Shown piece by piece: positions 32,995 through 45,177 of a DNA stretch of 64,000 nucleotides. The notes under the pieces were generated by a model that had not been told where the DNA came from, did no database searches, and saw nothing but the letters and a program-made list of their open reading frames with translations. Source of the DNA: Parapristionchus giblindavisi. Taxonomy: Eukaryota; Nematoda; Chromadorea; Rhabditida; Diplogasteridae. The stretch covers positions 372,001 through 436,000 of the forward strand of contig CALSFV010000043.1 in NCBI GenBank assembly GCA_943737045.1, written 5' to 3'. Numbering within the stretch: position 1 is the first letter of the stretch; each line of letters opens with the position of its first letter. The translations under genes were made by a program, and so were the position numbers.

Positions 32995-33474
32995 CGACAC
33001 CCCAAGCTAATTTGAAACTTTCTTCTCTGGCCACACTCTCTCGCTTTCTTATGGCTCGTTAAAAAATAGTGGAAAACCGAAATCGGCGACTTTCCACCCG
33101 TTAAAAAAGTACCCGGAAAGTCGAAAATGGAAAAACGAAATTTGAATTCGCGCGCGCGCAAAGAGGTGCGGGAATTCAAATTCAGACTTTCCGACTGCGA
33201 ATTTCCGCAGAGTACATGTGTTTAGCAAGCAGGAAGTTGAATTTCCATTTAAACTTCTAAAAGTCGACTACGGAAAGTCGGAATTTGAATTCCCGCACCT
33301 CTTTGCGCGCGCGCGAATTCAAATTTCGTGTTTCCATTTTCGACTTTCCGGGTACTTTTTTAACGGGTGGAAAGTCGCCGATTTCGGTTTTCCACAATTT
33401 TTTAACGAGCCATTAGTCTACGAGAGAGTATTGCCAATGTGGAGGGCAAAATTGGCTTGGGGTTTTCCTTTAAA
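32995..33474. repeat. CTCTCGC MITE split by a second element
   Basis: The left half (GACACCCCAAGCTAATTTG...CTCTCTCGCTTTCTTA) and right half (TTAGTCTACGAGAGAG...AAATTGGCTTGGGG) make one MITE of the family. The two halves are separated by the element at 33,052-33,412. Removing it and one TTA restores an uninterrupted palindrome. Confidence 0.75.
33052..33412. mobile_element. TGGCTCG palindromic element nested in a MITE
   Basis: Ends TGGCTCGTTAAAAAATAGTGG and CCACAATTTTTTAACGAGCCA, with very well paired arms carrying GAATTCGCGCGCGCG and CGCGCGCGCGAATTC. Flanking TTA is repeated on each side. Same family as 28,968-29,359. Confidence 0.75.
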
Positions 33475-34290
33475 GAGCAACTTAAATTACTTTGCAGTAA
33501 TACATCGTAATTTGCTCCAAGTTTTGAAACGAAAATTTTTCGAATTTCTATTGTGTACGAATCGATGCAGAAATAGTTGGGCTACAATTATCTTTGCCAT
33601 ATAGAACGCGTAAAACAATTTTAAAGACAGATTTACATGCGAAAACTAGCAAAATCGTGTTTGTACAAAGATTCGGCGATTTTTCGCATTACAAAGAAGA
33701 TGTGTGCAAGTATAGAGACATGATTAATTTAAGTCAGTGTTTCACATGCCACAAGAAGAGCATAATTTGGTCGAATAAAAAAGGAGCGAAAATTTTAATT
33801 TTTTTGAATAGTAAATATGGACAATTTTTCGCGCCCGCCCAACTCGGCGAATGTTCCCCCAAATGAGTTAGTTCCAAAGCGAAAAGTTGCGCCTCATCGA
33901 GCTGTACAATTTACTTTCAGGAGCCAGGAAGCGAAAATTGCGATGAATATCATGTCAAATTTTCATTTTTTTCATGGTCCGGTAGTTGTATCGAACCTTG
34001 CGCGACACGCGTGATATATAGGTTAGTTATATTGTGCCTTATGGTGTTTCGGCCGCAACCTCTAATAATAAGTAGTAAATGCTCAGAGGATGGGTCTTTA
34101 TGCATAGGGTGAGCGTGTAGTCTACCGTTGTTCAATTCATGCATTTTTGTCCTGAACGAGTAAAGACTCATGCTAATCTTACCTTCCATCAGTCAGACGC
34201 TTTACAGCCCATAATCTTAGCATATTATATTCATCATTAAGATTATATCTAATAATATAATAGTAATATAAGATTGTACATTATGAACAG
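33475..34290. other. Region without a recognised gene; candidate duplication junction
   Basis: I recognise nothing coding here. It shares a short segment with 23,430-23,475 (TCGAACCTT(A/G)CGCGACACGCGTG). Expected upstream APC1 exons are not visible, although the next 64 bp resume APC1 mid-protein, so the join between duplicated and single-copy DNA probably lies here or slightly upstream. Confidence 0.4.
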
Positions 34291-34363
34291 GTGCACAAGA
34301 TGCTCGTCACTCATCTGCCCTTCCTCATGGGACCTACCGTACTCGATATTAATGTTAACAATA

Positions 34364-34505
<142 letters not shown>

Positions 34506-34975
34506 TTAAAGGTGGACTCGTTGCTGCAGACAACGTCCGTCTGTGGACTCGGTCTGTTGTTCGCGAAGACGTCGAGGACTTCGCTCATACATCATTTGAT
34601 CAATGAGGTGGGCCGGGAGTAGGCTGAGAATACTAGTAGGATGGTGTGACTGTTACTTATGCGGTGTTTTATTTGACGTTACGGTGACCTTACAGATGGG
34701 CCGTGAACCGGACGTGGAGTAGGAACCAGCGAATGATCGATACTCGTATGGACTGAGTTGTGGATTCTCCATCGGGCTGATCGGTCTGGGAGACGGTAAC
34801 AATATCGCCGTTAGAAATGTGAGTGATTTATTGATTTATTTATAAATTTTGTGACGAGGAATAGTGTGATGCGTCTATGCAGTAAGCAATGATGGAGTAC
34901 TGTAGGATATGGTAGCGCAGTAGGAGCACTGTAGATCTCTATGCTATAAGGGTTCAGTTCCTTTTGTAATATTGT

Positions 34976-35189
34976 CATACATTTTCGCCCCACCCACAAT
35001 CTATTGTTTTGCGAATTATAAACTGACCCGATCTACATCTCAAGTACTCGGAACTGATACGACATGGGGGTGACATGGGGGGCCTACTAATCTCGATCTC
35101 CAGCATATTCCTAAATGGGTTTCGAGTCTCAAAACTGACCGCATCGACAAAAAGTGGTCACCCACATTGTGGGAGATCGAAAATGTATG
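34976..35189. repeat. CATACATTTTCG MITE (intron of APC1 copy 2)
   Basis: Ends CATACATTTTCGCCCCACCC and TGTGGGAGATCGAAAATGTATG are inverted, and the interior has repeated ACTGACCCGA/AACTGACCGC words. A sister copy is at 40,873-41,101 in another intron of the same gene. Confidence 0.65.
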
Positions 35190-35414
35190 AATATTGTTGA
35201 TTTTCCAGGTTCCCTTCAAGCAACCGTTGAGGTCGATTGCCGAACGGCTGATTACGCTGATGAATGGAGGATGCAGGGTGAGTATTCTGATCTTTGATCT
35301 TTGATCTTTAAGTTCTCACCTACAGTATGCATTTATGTTTGTGTTTTGATATGTTAGTGGTTCAGATGATTAACAATCAATTATTGAGTATAATAGAAAA
35401 ATGTATTCACTGAA

Positions 35415-35579
35415 TACAGCGTTTCCAGAGAGCGGTCATGGTGTGACAGGGAAAAAAAGGTAGAGCGGAAAAGTGGGAGAGAGGAAGAGATAGTACGCAA
35501 AAATGAGAGAGCGCAGACGATGAGAGTACACCATGAAGATGAGTTTTCAATGACCACTCTGTGTTGGAGAAACGCTGTA
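35415..35579. repeat. TACAGCGTTTC MITE (intron of APC1 copy 2)
   Basis: Ends TACAGCGTTTCCAGAGAGCGGTCATGG and CAATGACCACTCTGTGTTGGAGAAACGCTGTA are imperfect inverted repeats around a GA-rich core. Related sequence lies at 4,318-4,420 and 46,746-47,075. Confidence 0.65.
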
Positions 35580-36614
35580 TGTGGTATACAAAGTAGTCAT
35601 TATAGTTTCATGTTTTCGATGAATGAATATTTGCCAATTGTTGTTAGTTGAAATCTAGGAAGAAATGAGTTGAGTGAAACCTATTCCGATAATACTATAA
35701 TACTTTATTTACTTTGTTGTCTTAGGCCGACTGCGTGTACATGTCTTCTCAATCTGATATCGCACTGGCGAGTGGCATGGTCAACGGAGAGGCTATGGGA
35801 GGTCACATGGGAGGTATTTATTGATTAATTGATTGATTGATTGATTATTGATTGAGTACCCCATAATCCTACCGTATCTTCAGGATGTCCCACTCCCGGT
35901 GGCCCGAGCCACCATGGAGCGAGTGTAGGACACGGCGCACCACCGCCCAGTAGTCATGTCAAGGTGGGTGTTTTTCCGCCTCTTTTTACTGACGTATTTA
36001 ATTTCTAATGCATTGTAATATGTGATTGGAACATGAATGTGCCGGGTCTTCTTGTCGCACCATACATGGACGGGTACAGAGAGCATACGAACTGAAAATT
36101 GTTTTAAGAAAGGTTAATTTTCCACGGCGCGCACATAAGGTAAACATTTCACCTTACTTTCATTTTTACAGGGGCATTCCACCCAATTTTCGAAAGGTAG
36201 TAATTTTTCTGGGGACACAACCCTGTCGGTGCCCTGTATAGTTTAGGCAGGGGATGTCGTATGCTGATTGTGAGAGAATTGGTTTCATTATTGGTGAATT
36301 TTTTGGTCGAAGAGATGATCGACATATGTCAATCTTCACGCATTTTTATATGTGAATGAGACGTGAATATGGCGGGTGGTTGATAATGTGAGAGGGACCT
36401 ACAATGGCCTCTTCATTCCGGTTGCTGCATTTCTCCGTTATCTCCCCATTTGGTGCAGTGATATAATAAGAATACCTTAATAATTATAGTAATATTTATA
36501 TTAATAGTAATAATAATAATAATTGAAGGAGGATCCAGATCAAGTGAACGTTCACGTCACTGGACACGGGGCCACGATCGCGCTCGGCTTACTCTTCTTC
36601 AAGAGCAATAACAG

Positions 36615-38927
36615 GTGCGGAGATTTAAATTAAATTAAATTTAATTTAATTTAGTGTAATTTAATTTTTTTCACATTGAACAAATGTGACTGCAAGTTAT
36701 AAATAAAATAAATTTCGTGAATTAGGTAGAGAGGAAGATCGACAAACACGATGACGTCATCGTGCTATAATAATATAATAATAATAATAATAATAATAAT
36801 GCGTTTTCGAGAAAATACAGAAAAGAACGAATAATAATGAAATGAATGACTGGAGATAAAAACGATAGAAACGGTAGTTGGTTAACAAATAATGAATAAT
36901 AACAAGCAACAAATAATGAGTAATGAAAGTACCACCTTTATGCGCTCTGTATCTTTATCGAGTGTATTACCCTGGGTGGTTCTTTGTTTTTTTTCTCCCA
37001 GTTGGGCCCCAGCAAAAGTGGGCGTGGTTTTGCTCCCCCCACTGGGGCACCAGGACAAGAGAGTGCTCTAAAGATGACAGATTGGGCGCATTTCTTTCCA
37101 CTGGTCCCCCAGACAAAACCATGCGGCCAGAGTTTACGGTGTGAAATGAGAGAATGCGCAGATCAGAGACCAGAGGCCGTATGCATGAACACCGGCATCA
37201 CGTTTGCCGACAAACGTGGCGTCAAAAGCCTAGGCGGAGGATTTTCGGCAAACGCCTCCGCCTGCGGTGTGACGTCATGTTTGTATGTGAAATTCGTTTT
37301 ACTCTTGGGGTGTTCTCTTGGGGTGTATCATAGATGGGCACGCTGGGGGAAAGGCTGTGCGCAAACCGGGGAATTGTAAGGCAAAGCTATGCGCATGGCC
37401 ATTTTTAGCAGATTTGACTGAAATTTTCCAATTTTTGCGAGGCAGGGCTTTGCGTAAGGCCCCACAAGGGAAGGCAAGGCTGTACGCAAAAAGAATTCGT
37501 TTTCACGCGCCCACCTATGGGGTGTATGCCAACCTGTCTGTTTCTTGTATCGCGCAATTCTTGAAAGTTCTAATCAAAACTCATCTGCGATTTTTTCATC
37601 GATATGTCGACCTGACAATTTCTTGTTTCGTGAGCACATTGAAGAAGATTGGTTACTAGTGGTAGTTAATTACCGGTACTCAGTGATATTGTGTGCATAG
37701 GTCGAATAGCTAGGTTATCGGTTTTCAAAATGCGGTCAGTTTTTGGATTTTTGGAAAATTTGGCTCAAAATGCGGTCAGGATTGGTACTTTGTAGCATAA
37801 TTTTTGACCTATGATAGTGTGCAGTGTGTTGCTGAGAACTGTGAATATCAATTTTGTGAACCCAGCTGTTTCGTGTTTCAAGCACCTATTGTAGTTTGAT
37901 TGGTATCTTGGTTTATAATTTCGTTTTTCAAAAGTTGGAGCTTACACACAACTAGCTGTATCCTTCATTCATAGGATGATGGGATGGGGTCGTGAAGAAT
38001 GAGGAATGTCCATGAACAAAGAATGGTATAGATCAATGACATATGATTTGTTTTATGACTGTGAACATACCTACAGTGCTGGCCAATATTCGATGTTTTT
38101 ATCGCCGCGAACTGGATCCCCTGCTTCGGATGTAGGACGTTCTCGATCGCTACAGCTATGATAACATCTTAGAGAAGTCGATACCGCCCTGGGTCGGTAC
38201 CACGCACCGCCGCGCCTTGGTTATGGTGCTCGGTTACGGTCTCAAGCGTTGGTCCACCACATGTTGTCGCCTAGTTTCGTCGTTGTAGGGTCCGGTAGAT
38301 AGATGGATATAGTCAATCATGTTTGATAAACATCATCTTGCATATATGGGAGGTGTTGGAGCGTGCTGTGAATTGATAGAAGGAAAAGAACGCGGCGGAG
38401 AAGTCCGACCAGCTTCAACTCGCTTTGGCTGCAATTCTCGCCTCCACCTTCGACATCCTGATCAATCCCATGCCTGAATACTTTCAAGCAGTTATTGCAG
38501 CACACAGTTTTCACACATAGAATTGAATCCAAGCTTTTCCGGTGACCCCAAAGGCCGATATGCCCACGTTCATTTTTCGTATTTTGATTACTGTACTCTT
38601 GTTTGTGATCCAACATCGATAAAAATTGGGTTAATATATCACAGCACTATCTATACCAACATACTAAAAAATGAAGAGAAACGGTTGACTGCGAAAAAGG
38701 TAAGACTGAAAAACCAAAATATCATAGAATATTGGCCAGCACTGTATATATGAGAATAGATTAGGATACTAGAAGCAAAATCAATCCTGAGCGATCCTTC
38801 TACTTTTATGCACAATGACCCTAGTGTATGGATGATTATAAAGTTATACCAATACTAATCGGTGAAGGTCTGAAAGATTTCGAATCGATCGATAATTAAT
38901 TAATCGATAATCAATTCAAATATTCAG
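36615..38927. other. 2.3-kb APC1 intron packed with repeats
   Basis: Contains (AAT)n at about 36,768-36,800, a GAGGCCGTATGCATGAAC-type element (about 37,172-37,290), short palindromes around 37,000-37,500 with GGCAAGGCTGTGCGCAAA-like repeats, and a Tc1-like deletion derivative at 38,074-38,744. No conserved coding sequence seen. Confidence 0.6.
38074..38744 (+). mobile_element. Tc1-like element, internally deleted
   Basis: 18-bp perfect terminal inverted repeats CAGTGCTGGCCAATATTC / GAATATTGGCCAGCACTG with TA on each side; the CAGTGCTGGCCAA start is that of Tc1. Transposase remnants on + include YDNILEKSIPPW and then degenerate sequence parallel to the element at 53,289-54,458, but in the opposite orientation and lacking the 5' part. 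Non-autonomous. Confidence 0.85.
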
Positions 38928-40572
38928 ACACATCATCCAATCGCTCGCTCTGCCCAACACGATCTATGATCTGGAATCCATTCGTCCCGATCTCATCAGT
39001 GTACGAGTACTGTGCAAGGTATGCAACGGTAGCTAAAGATTACGGTAGATCTGGTTTACGGTATCTAGAGATTACGGTGCATATGAATTTAGTCGTGATT
39101 TAATGATTCGTACGGCGGTTAACAGAAAATGGGAGTTAATCAGTTGATGGTGGCATATTAAAAATAAGCCACAACTCGTCGTATAACGAGCATCTCTAGA
39201 TTGCGGGAGATGTGGGCAGCATGTTATATATTATATCAACGAGCACATGCACGAAACGAGATATAGCGATAACGAGAGAACCAATCTAAATGTATAGATG
39301 ATGATTGTTAGGGGTTATGGGAGAACATATTGAATAACCTATTGATTGATTGACTCTAAATTCTATTGATTGATTGATAGATTTTCCAATGTAGGCTCTT
39401 GTTGAGTGGGACAGCATTCGTTGTGACATGAATTGGGTGCGAAATCAAGTGCCGGAGATCATCCGAACGTAAGTATTTTAGCATAAAGTTCGTTTCAAGT
39501 GGTGAAGTGCATACTGTATGGGCCAAACTTGATTTTTGGTATTTGCTATATTGTTATTGGATGGTAGAATTGTAGGAAATCGTCACTACCGCGACCCTAT
39601 ATAGAATCCCTATAAAACGAGCGAATTGTTGAACTGATTACTGTACTTGGAATATAATCAATTGTTTTGATTACTGTAGTATAGTCTCTTCAGATATGAG
39701 TCTCGCATCATTCGAATGGACGATGAGGACTTCTCTCCCTCTCGTGAATCCAAGAGATACTATGAGAAGATTGTGGATAGGGAGACTGTTGCGCAGGTGA
39801 GGGGATGGAATTTTTTAAAGATTAAGTGATACCCTTGTCATAGCTGGGTCAGCTCATTGAAACAAACTTGATGCAGCTGGGTAATTGACCGATACAAAAC
39901 CTCAAGACGATGGTAGGCAGTATACTACAATACTTTGAAACATTGAATCAACTGCTAACATGTTCCATGTCTTCCAGTCTTGAATTGGCAATTGCGATAT
40001 GAACATGGTTATTGGCAGTTTCATAGTAAATGTATAGAAAGAAAGAAATGAAATGAAAATAGTTTGATCTGTTTGAGAATTAAAAAAATCGAAATTCGTT
40101 CGTTATGATTGCCCGATTTTCTCTTGAATCGGTAATACATTACATGAATCCCGATTACACATAATCAATTTCATTATATTTAGTCACATTTTGCGATCAA
40201 ATTAGGGAAATACGAGTGAAAATGAAGTGAAATAATGAGTGAATGGAATGAATCTAATCGGAATGCGGTGTTCTTGTAGGATGATGCACTACTAAACATC
40301 ATTATCGCTTTTCCATATATCTCTGTCTGAGACATATTTTTATAATCACGATGCGACCCATCTCGATCCTGATTTTGTTAAAGATCAAAGATCAAAGATC
40401 AATCGACGTATCTTCAGACATATCTGTACGCGATATCTGGTGCGCTCTTCGCCCTCTCACTCAAGTTCCCTTCGACGGGACGCGCCGACATTGCCGCCCT
40501 CCTCTACTACTATATCAAGGTCCTCATGCCGAGCAGGGTACGGTAGTTTTAATTATTGATTAATTGCTTCTA

Positions 40573-40766
40573 CCATACATTGCCATACCCTCGCAGTGCG
40601 AGGATTGACCCACTATATAAAGCCAATTTTAGGCCACTTGATAAAAAAAGGAAGCTAAAAATGACGATTTTAAGCAAAAATAACGAATTTTGTGCATCTA
40701 CCCACCCTATTTCGACAATTGACCCACTATATAAATATAGACGGCGAGGGTACCGAAAATGTATGG
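40573..40766. repeat. CCATACATT MITE (intron of APC1 copy 2)
   Basis: Ends CCATACATTGCCATACCCTCGC and GCGAGGGTACCGAAAATGTATGG, with an internal ATTGACCCACTATATAAA direct pair. It shares words (AAAAATAACGA, ATCTACCCAC) with intronic sequence at about 5,010-5,170 of the C1GALT-like gene. Confidence 0.65.
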
Positions 40767-40872
40767 CTTCTACCATGATGGATAGTGTGCGATAAAACAG
40801 AGATTTGGTAGCTTATTGATTGATGTCATGATATTGTACAGTACTTATTATTAGAGATACGGTAGATTGGAT

Positions 40873-41101
40873 CATACATTTTCGCCCCACCCACAATCTG
40901 TTGTTTTTGCGAATTATAAACTGACCCGAAATTAGAACAAAACTGACCCGATCTACATCTCAAGTACTCGAAACTGACCCGACATTGGGTGATTCTTACT
41001 AATCTCGATCTCACGCATATTCCTAGATGGGTTTCGAGTCTCAAAACTGACCGCATCGACAAAAAGTGCTCACTCACAATGTGGGTGCTCGAAAATGTAT
41101 G
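40873..41101. repeat. CATACATTTTCG MITE, second copy
   Basis: Same family as 34,976-35,189, ends CATACATTTTCGCCCC and GTGGGTGCTCGAAAATGTATG, with one extra ACTGACCCGA-type unit. Confidence 0.65.
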
Positions 41102-41732
41102 GATTGGATCGATCTATAATGCAAAATATCGATTATGCCGTAATGTCTCAATCAAGGATTACGGTAATTGTCTGATTTTCAGGAGAATTCTCATCCGGAT
41201 CTGAGCAGTCAACTGAGTCACGGGAAGCCGGAGGGATACGCGCGCATGTGCAGACTGGCCGGCCAGAGTTGCGTGTCCGACTGTCTGCACACGATTGTGC
41301 TCGCACTTGCTGTGGTTAGTGGGCAGAGATCGGAATCGAACGATACATGCGTACCGATTAAATCTTCAATGATACATTGTGATGTTCGTTGTAGCTCTTC
41401 GCGGGTACGGGCGATCTCGACGCGCTGCGTGTGTGCCGTGCGCTGAGAATGGGCGGAGGAGGTAAGAGTTTGGATTTTGGGTGACACATGAATGCAACAG
41501 GTTTCAAATGATTAGTGAGCAACAGGGATGGGATTTGTTGTTCGGTATTTTTGTTGTTTTATTAAGGTTGTTGAGATTTGAGGAGGTAAGAGATCGGATG
41601 TTGAGTGAGACATGAATAGGTTTCAAATCATTAGTAAGTAATCGTTTTGGCATTCTTCGTTCAATGAGAAGAATCGTTTGGTCGTATTATAAATAATATA
41701 TAAATAATAATATTATGAAAATAATATAATGA

Positions 41733-41750
41733 CAATAATAATAATAATAA

Positions 41751-41781
<31 letters not shown>

Positions 41782-41786
41782 AATAT
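41733..41786. repeat. (AAT)n next to an APC1 3' splice site
   Basis: The AAT array runs to within six bases of the acceptor ATATATCAG (41,783-41,791), replacing the usual pyrimidine-rich tract. Confidence 0.9.
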
Positions 41787-41991
41787 ATCAGGAGACCCTA
41801 TGAAATGGGCCAAGGAGACGATCTCGATGCACGCTCAGCAGAGCTCCGCCCACATGGCCATGGGCATGATACTTGCCGGCTCTGGAAGGTATATGATGGT
41901 TGCGGTTACGGTAGTTAGTGATTTGATTGTACGGTAGTTATTACTTGGATGTTTGGTCTTGGGTTTACGACATTTTTGGATTGATTTAAAT

Positions 41992-42106
41992 GTACACCCC
42001 AAGCTAATTTGAAACTATCCGCTCTGGTAATGTTCTCTCGCTTTCTTTGTTTGCGAAATAGCGTTACCAAGGCGGAGAGTAAAATTAGCTTGGGGTGTGT
42101 CTTTAA
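41992..42106. repeat. CTCTCGC palindromic MITE, best-preserved copy
   Basis: GTACACCCCAAGCTAATTTGAAAC...CCGCTCTGGTAATGTTCTCTCGCTTTCTTTG, then the inverted arm GCGTTACCAAGGCGGAGAGTAAAATTAGCTTGGGGTGTG and CTTTAAAG. It defines the family consensus. It lies in the APC1 intron just left of the start of copy 1 in the window. Confidence 0.75.
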
Positions 42107-44782
42107 AGTTAGTTGTTCATTCCTAATGTCTTCGGCGTACTTTGCCGCGTGCTCTATAATTGAATGGAAAGGCGGACTGAATTAACCTTGGTGTAACTTT
42201 ATCTTTACCTTTAATTCATTCCAGATACGGTCTGAAGAGTGACGATCTCTCGGTTGCTCTTCTCGTCATCGCTCTCTATCCCATCAGCTGTGCCCATGTC
42301 GCCGATAACAAGTACGGTAGTTTACGGTAGTCGGTAACACCGGGGTTGGTTACTGTAGTCGAGTATCTAAGTAATGCTATGGTCCAAATGGAGGATATCT
42401 TGCAGCTTGGTTTGAACACTTTTGTTCAGCACTCCTCATATTCGGTTAGGTGTGGGTGAATACAACATAATATGCATAATTAATGAGGGAGAAGGAAGAT
42501 GAACAGTGATGGTCTATCAATGTCCCAGACCCTTCAAATGCGTGTGGGTACCTAGATTTTGGATAAAAAACGCGTGTGGGTAACCCGATTTTGAGATTAA
42601 AAAACGCATGTGGGCACCCCAAAATGGTGAAAATTTCAAGAAACTCGTCAATTTATGGTCCAATTTTGCGGGTGGGTAACCATGAAAGGCAAATTTTTGC
42701 GGGTGGGTCCATCCCAGGGAATTACCATAAACCATGTCTGAAGATGAATTGCTTCATCAGTCATGACTGCGAACAAATATATAAAAGAAAAGCTAAGGAG
42801 ACTATAAGCAAAACAAACTCGGTCTGATGTTTCGGTCGTCGTTTGTTTGTTTCTAATGTGAATAATATGCACGCATGATAGGATGTACCTTCAACCGCTC
42901 CGCTTCCTCTGGTCCCTGTGCCTCGAACCTCGTCTACTGTATACCGTATCCGCCCTGTCTGCTGAGCCAACGGCCGAATCGATTCGATATGAATGGGCAG
43001 ATGACGTCATGATTGGTCCGATCGAGCGAAGATCAAATGACTTCACGGTGAGTCTTTGATCTTTGATCTTTAATCTTTGATCTCTTGATCTTTTGCTCTT
43101 TCCAGGTACCCGTAGTGATCCCGCCTCTGAGCATGCTCTCATCGGTGACCATCGGTGGCGACGCTGTGGATAGTATTACGGTAGGTCTTGCCTCAAGATC
43201 AAAGATCAACTTACCGTACACCACCCATATTTCAGTTCAATCTTCGTTGTGACCATGATCGACAGGAGTTGGAGAAGATTATGCGAGTGCAGTTTGGACG
43301 AATTGCGCATAGGGCTGGTGAAGGGTGAGAGGATTCACATATATTTCTAAAGTTAAAATTGATATAATAACTTAATCAATGAACTTCGCTATGTAAATCT
43401 TAGTTTACTGAACCAATAGTCATTCAGGGAATTCCATTAAAAAAATTTTAACAGTAGAGATTCACTATCTAGAACTTATGGTCGAAACAGTGTTCACAAA
43501 ATATTATTGAATACATTTGCATGATTTCTAAAATTCACTATTTGCCCTTTTAAATTTATTGATTCGATGATTGAGATACCGTAATCTTGTGTAATTCCAG
43601 TCAGGATTCTTTATTCGAGAAGTCACTCATCGAGTGTCAAGCGAGTGATGAGCATGATATGAAGAAGTGGGATAGCGATCAAATGGCTAACTTGGAGGTT
43701 GATATGAAGAAGGTCGGTTTGTAGTTTGAACTTTTATCTTTCATCTGTGATCTCTGTCTAATTTTATAGTGTTTTCAGTGATATTTTGATTTTACATTTA
43801 CTTTTGATTTCTGTGGTATCTTATATTTACCTATTTTTGTAGTTTGAACTCTGATCTGAGCTCTCTGTGTAGTTTGATCTTTGAACTCTTGTAGTTGTCT
43901 TCAATCATGGCCAGCCTGCAGCCTCCCACGAATGATCCCCTCTATCAATTGGGAGAGGGCGCGGCGTCCATCGCCAAGGACACTACAGTAACCGACTTTA
44001 GAAGGTACGGTAGTACTTAAAACTTATGACTCCAGATATACTTGCTACCAATAACAAGATTACATCGAGAGTTTAATGAACATGGAAATAAACAGTCGAT
44101 AATAAATCATGAAAAAAATTCTAATTGTAGAACGGCGCATCGTTGGTGTGTGGAGCGAGGAACGATGGATGTTGAAATGATGGTCATGTCGTTGTTCAAG
44201 GTATATATTTATTATTATCATTAATTATTTAAATAATTTTTTCTCAATTTATCGTTGTATGGAATTTGTTGTGGTTCAACAGCAAAAATTCAGATCAGTT
44301 CTAATAGGATGTGATCACTTATTCTGTCGAATCTTGATTTATTGACTGATTGATTGATTGATTTATTGATTGATTGTTTTATCGTTCAGCGTCTGATGTG
44401 TGAAGACCTCGCAGAGTGTGCGATAGCTTATAACGAAGCGTCGATGCTGTGTAGAGTGTTGGAGGGACGGACGGAGAGCAAGGTACAAGTTTGGTTGGGG
44501 GAGTATATGAAATAATTATCCATCAATCCCTTTATGTCCTTATTCTCTTGTTACGTATGTTCTGATGGAATAAAGAATAAGATAAGAATATGCGTGTGGC
44601 TAACCAAGAAACTTCAAATTATCAAATTAGGGCTATTTCAAAGTGAGAGTTGAGACGATCACTGAATGAGCATATAGTTAGTTGTTTAATAATGGGATGA
44701 AACCTGTACTTGACGGGTAGTCGAGAATTTGCCTAGAATTGACAACGGTCTCTTTATTACACACACTATTTCGCTGTATCCC

Positions 44783-44913
44783 GAGGCCTTATGCATGAAC
44801 GTTGACAAACGTGATGCCACTAGCTTAGGGTGAGGATCTTTTGCAAACGGCCTCTCCCTTGTGACGTCATGTTTATCGACCAACCGTTTATCAAAGTTCA
44901 TGCATATGGCCTC
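44783..44913. repeat. GAGGCC...GGCCTC MITE, specific to copy 2
   Basis: Ends GAGGCCTTATGCATGAAC and GTTCATGCATATGGCCTC with inverted internal arms. Copy 1 at about 2,478 has no such sequence in the matching APC1 intron. Relatives are at 37,172-37,290 and 21,953-22,060. Confidence 0.65.
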
Positions 44914-45177
44914 TGATGGGTGATAGACAATTGTCACAATACACAGAAAATTCAATCAATAATCAATCGATATTTCAGTTGATAGATCAACGACTCGTCA
45001 CTATTATCGATGAATTCATGACTAGAAAAGGTACTGTAGCCCATTATTGATTGCTTGATTGATTATTGATTTTTGCTCGTTACAGTATCCGAATCTCGTC
45101 CACAACAATTGGCTCCTCGTAATTATCGATTGAGATGCAAAGATGTTATCGATCCTGCTATATTCTCTATTTTGTAA

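Noticed and set aside
36984..37659. ORFs of 113-131 residues in the large APC1 intron
   Set aside because: They run through palindromic and tandem repeat sequence (GGCAAGGCTGTGCGCAAA-type units) and have no conserved motif.
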